A DNA stretch of 32,425 nucleotides, from positions 1 through 32,425 of the forward strand of contig UQLA01000022.1 of the NCBI GenBank assembly GCA_900541745.1. Reading direction: 5' to 3'. The translations under genes were made by a program, and so were the position numbers. The notes under the pieces are model-generated. The model was not told the DNA's origin. It searched no databases and worked only from the letters and a program-made list of their open reading frames with translations. The DNA is from an uncultured Collinsella sp. GTDB lineage: Bacteria > Actinomycetota > Coriobacteriia > Coriobacteriales > Coriobacteriaceae. Of the stretch, positions 30,971 through 32,425 are shown in pieces; positions within the stretch are counted from its first letter, which is position 1, and each line of letters begins with the position of its first letter.

Positions 30971-32284
30971 CTACAGACGCTCGCGAACCGCCTCGACCAC
31001 GTTGGCCAAATCGACGAGGAGCTCGTCATGGCTCTCCATGTCGCGCACCTTGACCTTGCCGGCGGCAAGCTCGTCGCCACCCAAGACCAAAATGAGCTTG
31101 GCGCCCACCTTGTCGGCCTGCTTAAACTGGGCCTTGAGCGAACGACCCTGATAGTCTGCCTCGGTCACGATACCTGCGGCGCGAAGCTGCTGCGAAATGA
31201 CAAAGACGTTCTGGCGCAGCTCCTTGCCGGCGTTGGCGACGTAGACGCACGGGACCTCCTCGGCACCCAGGTCGCTGCCAAAGGCCTGCAAGGCCAGCAG
31301 AGCGCGCTCAAAACCGACAGCGAAGCCGACGCCTGCCGTGGGCTTGCCACCTTCGAGCTCAACGAGGCCATCGTAGCGACCGCCGCCACCGATGGAGCCG
31401 ACACCGGCGCCGGGAGCCTCGACCTCAAAGACAGTACGGGTGTAGTAGTCCAGGCCGCGCACCAAGGTGGGATCCTCGACATACTCGATACCCGCCGCAT
31501 CCAAATAGCGCTTGACCTGCTCGTAGTGCTCGCGGCACTCATCGCACAGGTTGTCGCCCATCAGCGGGGCGTCGGCCATGATCTCGCGGCAATGATCGTT
31601 CTTGCAGTCGAAGGCGCGCAACGGGTTGAGCTCGGCGCGCTCGCGGCACTCATCGCACATCTCGTCGGCGTGATCGAGGATAAACTGCTTGACCTGCTCG
31701 CGATAGGCCGGACGGCATTGGGCATCGCCCATCGAGTTAATGAGCAGACGGAGCTTGGAAAGATCGAAGCCCAAGCGCTTGTAGAACTCCATGAGCATGA
31801 TGATGCACTCGGCGTCTGCCGCCGGATCGGGAGCGCCGAGCCACTCGATGCCCACCTGATGGAACTGGCGCAGGCGGCCCTTCTGGGGACGCTCGCCGCG
31901 GAACATGGCCTCGGCGTAGTAAGCCTTAAACGGCGTGGAGCCCTGGGGCACCAGGTTGTTCTCCACGACGGCGCGCACCACACCGGCCGTGCCCTCGGGA
32001 CGAAGCGCCAGGCGCTGCTTGGGCTTGAGCTTGGTGTCGGTGCCCTCAGTAAAGACGCGCTCCAGGTTGGCGCCGCTAAAGACGCGGAACATCTCCTTGC
32101 GCACGACGTCGGTCGACTGGCCGATGCCGTGGACAAAGACGTCCACCTGCTCGATCGCGGGCGTCTCGATAGGCTTAAAGCCAAACGGCTCGAATACGCC
32201 GGCCGCAATCTGCTGCATCTTTTGCCAAGCGCGCATCTCGGCGCCGATAAGGTCGCGGGTTCCCTCCGCCTTCTGTGCCTGCAT
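30971..32284 (-). CDS. hisS: Histidyl-tRNA synthetase
   Basis: The 437-aa class II enzyme charges tRNA-His. Motif 1 and 2 regions (TEGTDTKLKPKQRLALRPEGT, FRGERPQKGRLRQFHQVGIE) are followed by the histidine-specific motifs RGLDYYTRTVFE (HisA) and GGGGRYDGL (HisB) and the C-terminal anticodon domain. The Cys-rich insertion near residue 200 (CDECRERAELNPLRAFDCKN) is the usual one. The ATG at 32284 follows AAAGG; a TTG two codons earlier is less likely. A TATAAT element at 32327-32332 sits 43 bases upstream. Confidence 0.96.
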   Translation of the reverse strand: MQAQKAEGTRDLIGAEMRAWQKMQQIAAGVFEPFGFKPIETPAIEQVDVFVHGIGQSTDVVRKEMFRVFSGANLERVFTEGTDTKLKPKQRLALRPEGTAGVVRAVVENNLVPQGSTPFKAYYAEAMFRGERPQKGRLRQFHQVGIEWLGAPDPAADAECIIMLMEFYKRLGFDLSKLRLLINSMGDAQCRPAYREQVKQFILDHADEMCDECRERAELNPLRAFDCKNDHCREIMADAPLMGDNLCDECREHYEQVKRYLDAAGIEYVEDPTLVRGLDYYTRTVFEVEAPGAGVGSIGGGGRYDGLVELEGGKPTAGVGFAVGFERALLALQAFGSDLGAEEVPCVYVANAGKELRQNVFVISQQLRAAGIVTEADYQGRSLKAQFKQADKVGAKLILVLGGDELAAGKVKVRDMESHDELLVDLANVVEAVRERL

Positions 32285-32326
32285 GGGCAAACACCTTTCT
32301 TTTGTATCGCGTCATAGGTAGTGGTC

Positions 32327-32332
32327 ATTATA
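32327..32332 (-). promoter_or_regulatory. -10 element of hisS
   Basis: The minus strand carries a consensus TATAAT here, 43 bases before the hisS start. I see no good -35 hexamer at the usual distance; TTGTTTTTG lies closer, at about 8 bases. Confidence 0.5.
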
Positions 32333-32384
32333 CGGCACAAAAACAAAACGCGGCGGCGCGTCTGACCGAACGAGGGTATGGGGG

Positions 32385-32425
32385 CTGTCTCTTATACACA
32401 TCTCCGAGCCCACGAGACACTCGCT
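32385..32425 (+). other. Nextera transposase adapter and index (sequencing artefact)
   Basis: CTGTCTCTTATACACATCT (32385-32403), the Nextera mosaic end, is followed without a break by CCGAGCCCACGAGAC (32404-32418), the read-2 side adapter. The last seven bases, ACTCGCT, match the start of a Nextera XT i7 index (as I recall N716, ACTCGCTA). This is read-through left in the assembly and not part of the genome. Confidence 0.98.

Overview
The window looks like a draft contig from a GC-rich, anaerobic gut actinobacterium of the Coriobacteriia, most likely Collinsella or a close relative. This is inferred from gene content and codon style (FeoAAB, nickel-pincer lactate racemase genes, EbgAC beta-galactosidase, 7-prefixed old-yellow-enzyme type reductase), not from a database match. 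The last 41 bases are not genomic: they are Nextera read-through adapter plus the start of an i7 index, so biology ends at about 32384.

Layout. 1-282: the edge of an integrated element, ending in a 45-bp tRNA 3' fragment with a CAU anticodon loop, followed by the native tRNA terminator. 542-3836: an MGMT-like protein, a two-CBS protein and a 14-TM type MFS exporter (minus strand), then an ArsC/Spx-fold protein without any cysteine (plus strand). 4009-6436: an IlvD/Edd-family dehydratase beside a deletion scar that joins the C-terminal ends of a divergent gntP / FadR-type gntR pair. 6536-12099: a flavin/Fe-S oxidoreductase, a FeoB-associated Cys-rich peptide, and the feoA-feoA-feoB ferrous iron operon with palindromic GTTAG-type operators. 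12107-12355: an HPr with His15 and Asp at position 46. 12449-12675: a 227-bp MITE-like inverted-repeat element.

12777-19254: a lactose module: YjeM-like permease, ebgC, ebgA, three phased CAACCGGTTG operators and a divergent LacI-family regulator. 19260-19471: a four-unit array of hairpins with an exact 62-bp period and compensatory changes. Then aspS (minus) and serB (plus). 22276-26911: the lar locus: larB, a LarC lacking the C-terminal LarC2 half but with a large His-rich insert, a TetR regulator, and on the other strand a larA-larD pair (lactate racemase and a MIP-family channel). LarE is not in the window. 26912-27899 holds no convincing gene but has terminator-like hairpins, an 80-bp direct repeat and a roughly 120-nt hairpin. 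Then ppc and hisS (both minus).

How the genes fit together. EbgAC and the LacI regulator form a locally controlled beta-galactoside utilisation unit. LarA/B/C with the channel would interconvert and move D- and L-lactate, the expected fermentation product. FeoAAB supplies ferrous iron to the Fe-S enzymes nearby. ppc, serB, aspS and hisS are housekeeping. The most unusual items are the 62-bp covarying hairpin array, the MITE-like element, the gntP/gntR scar, the HPr with a built-in Asp46, and the LarC without LarC2.
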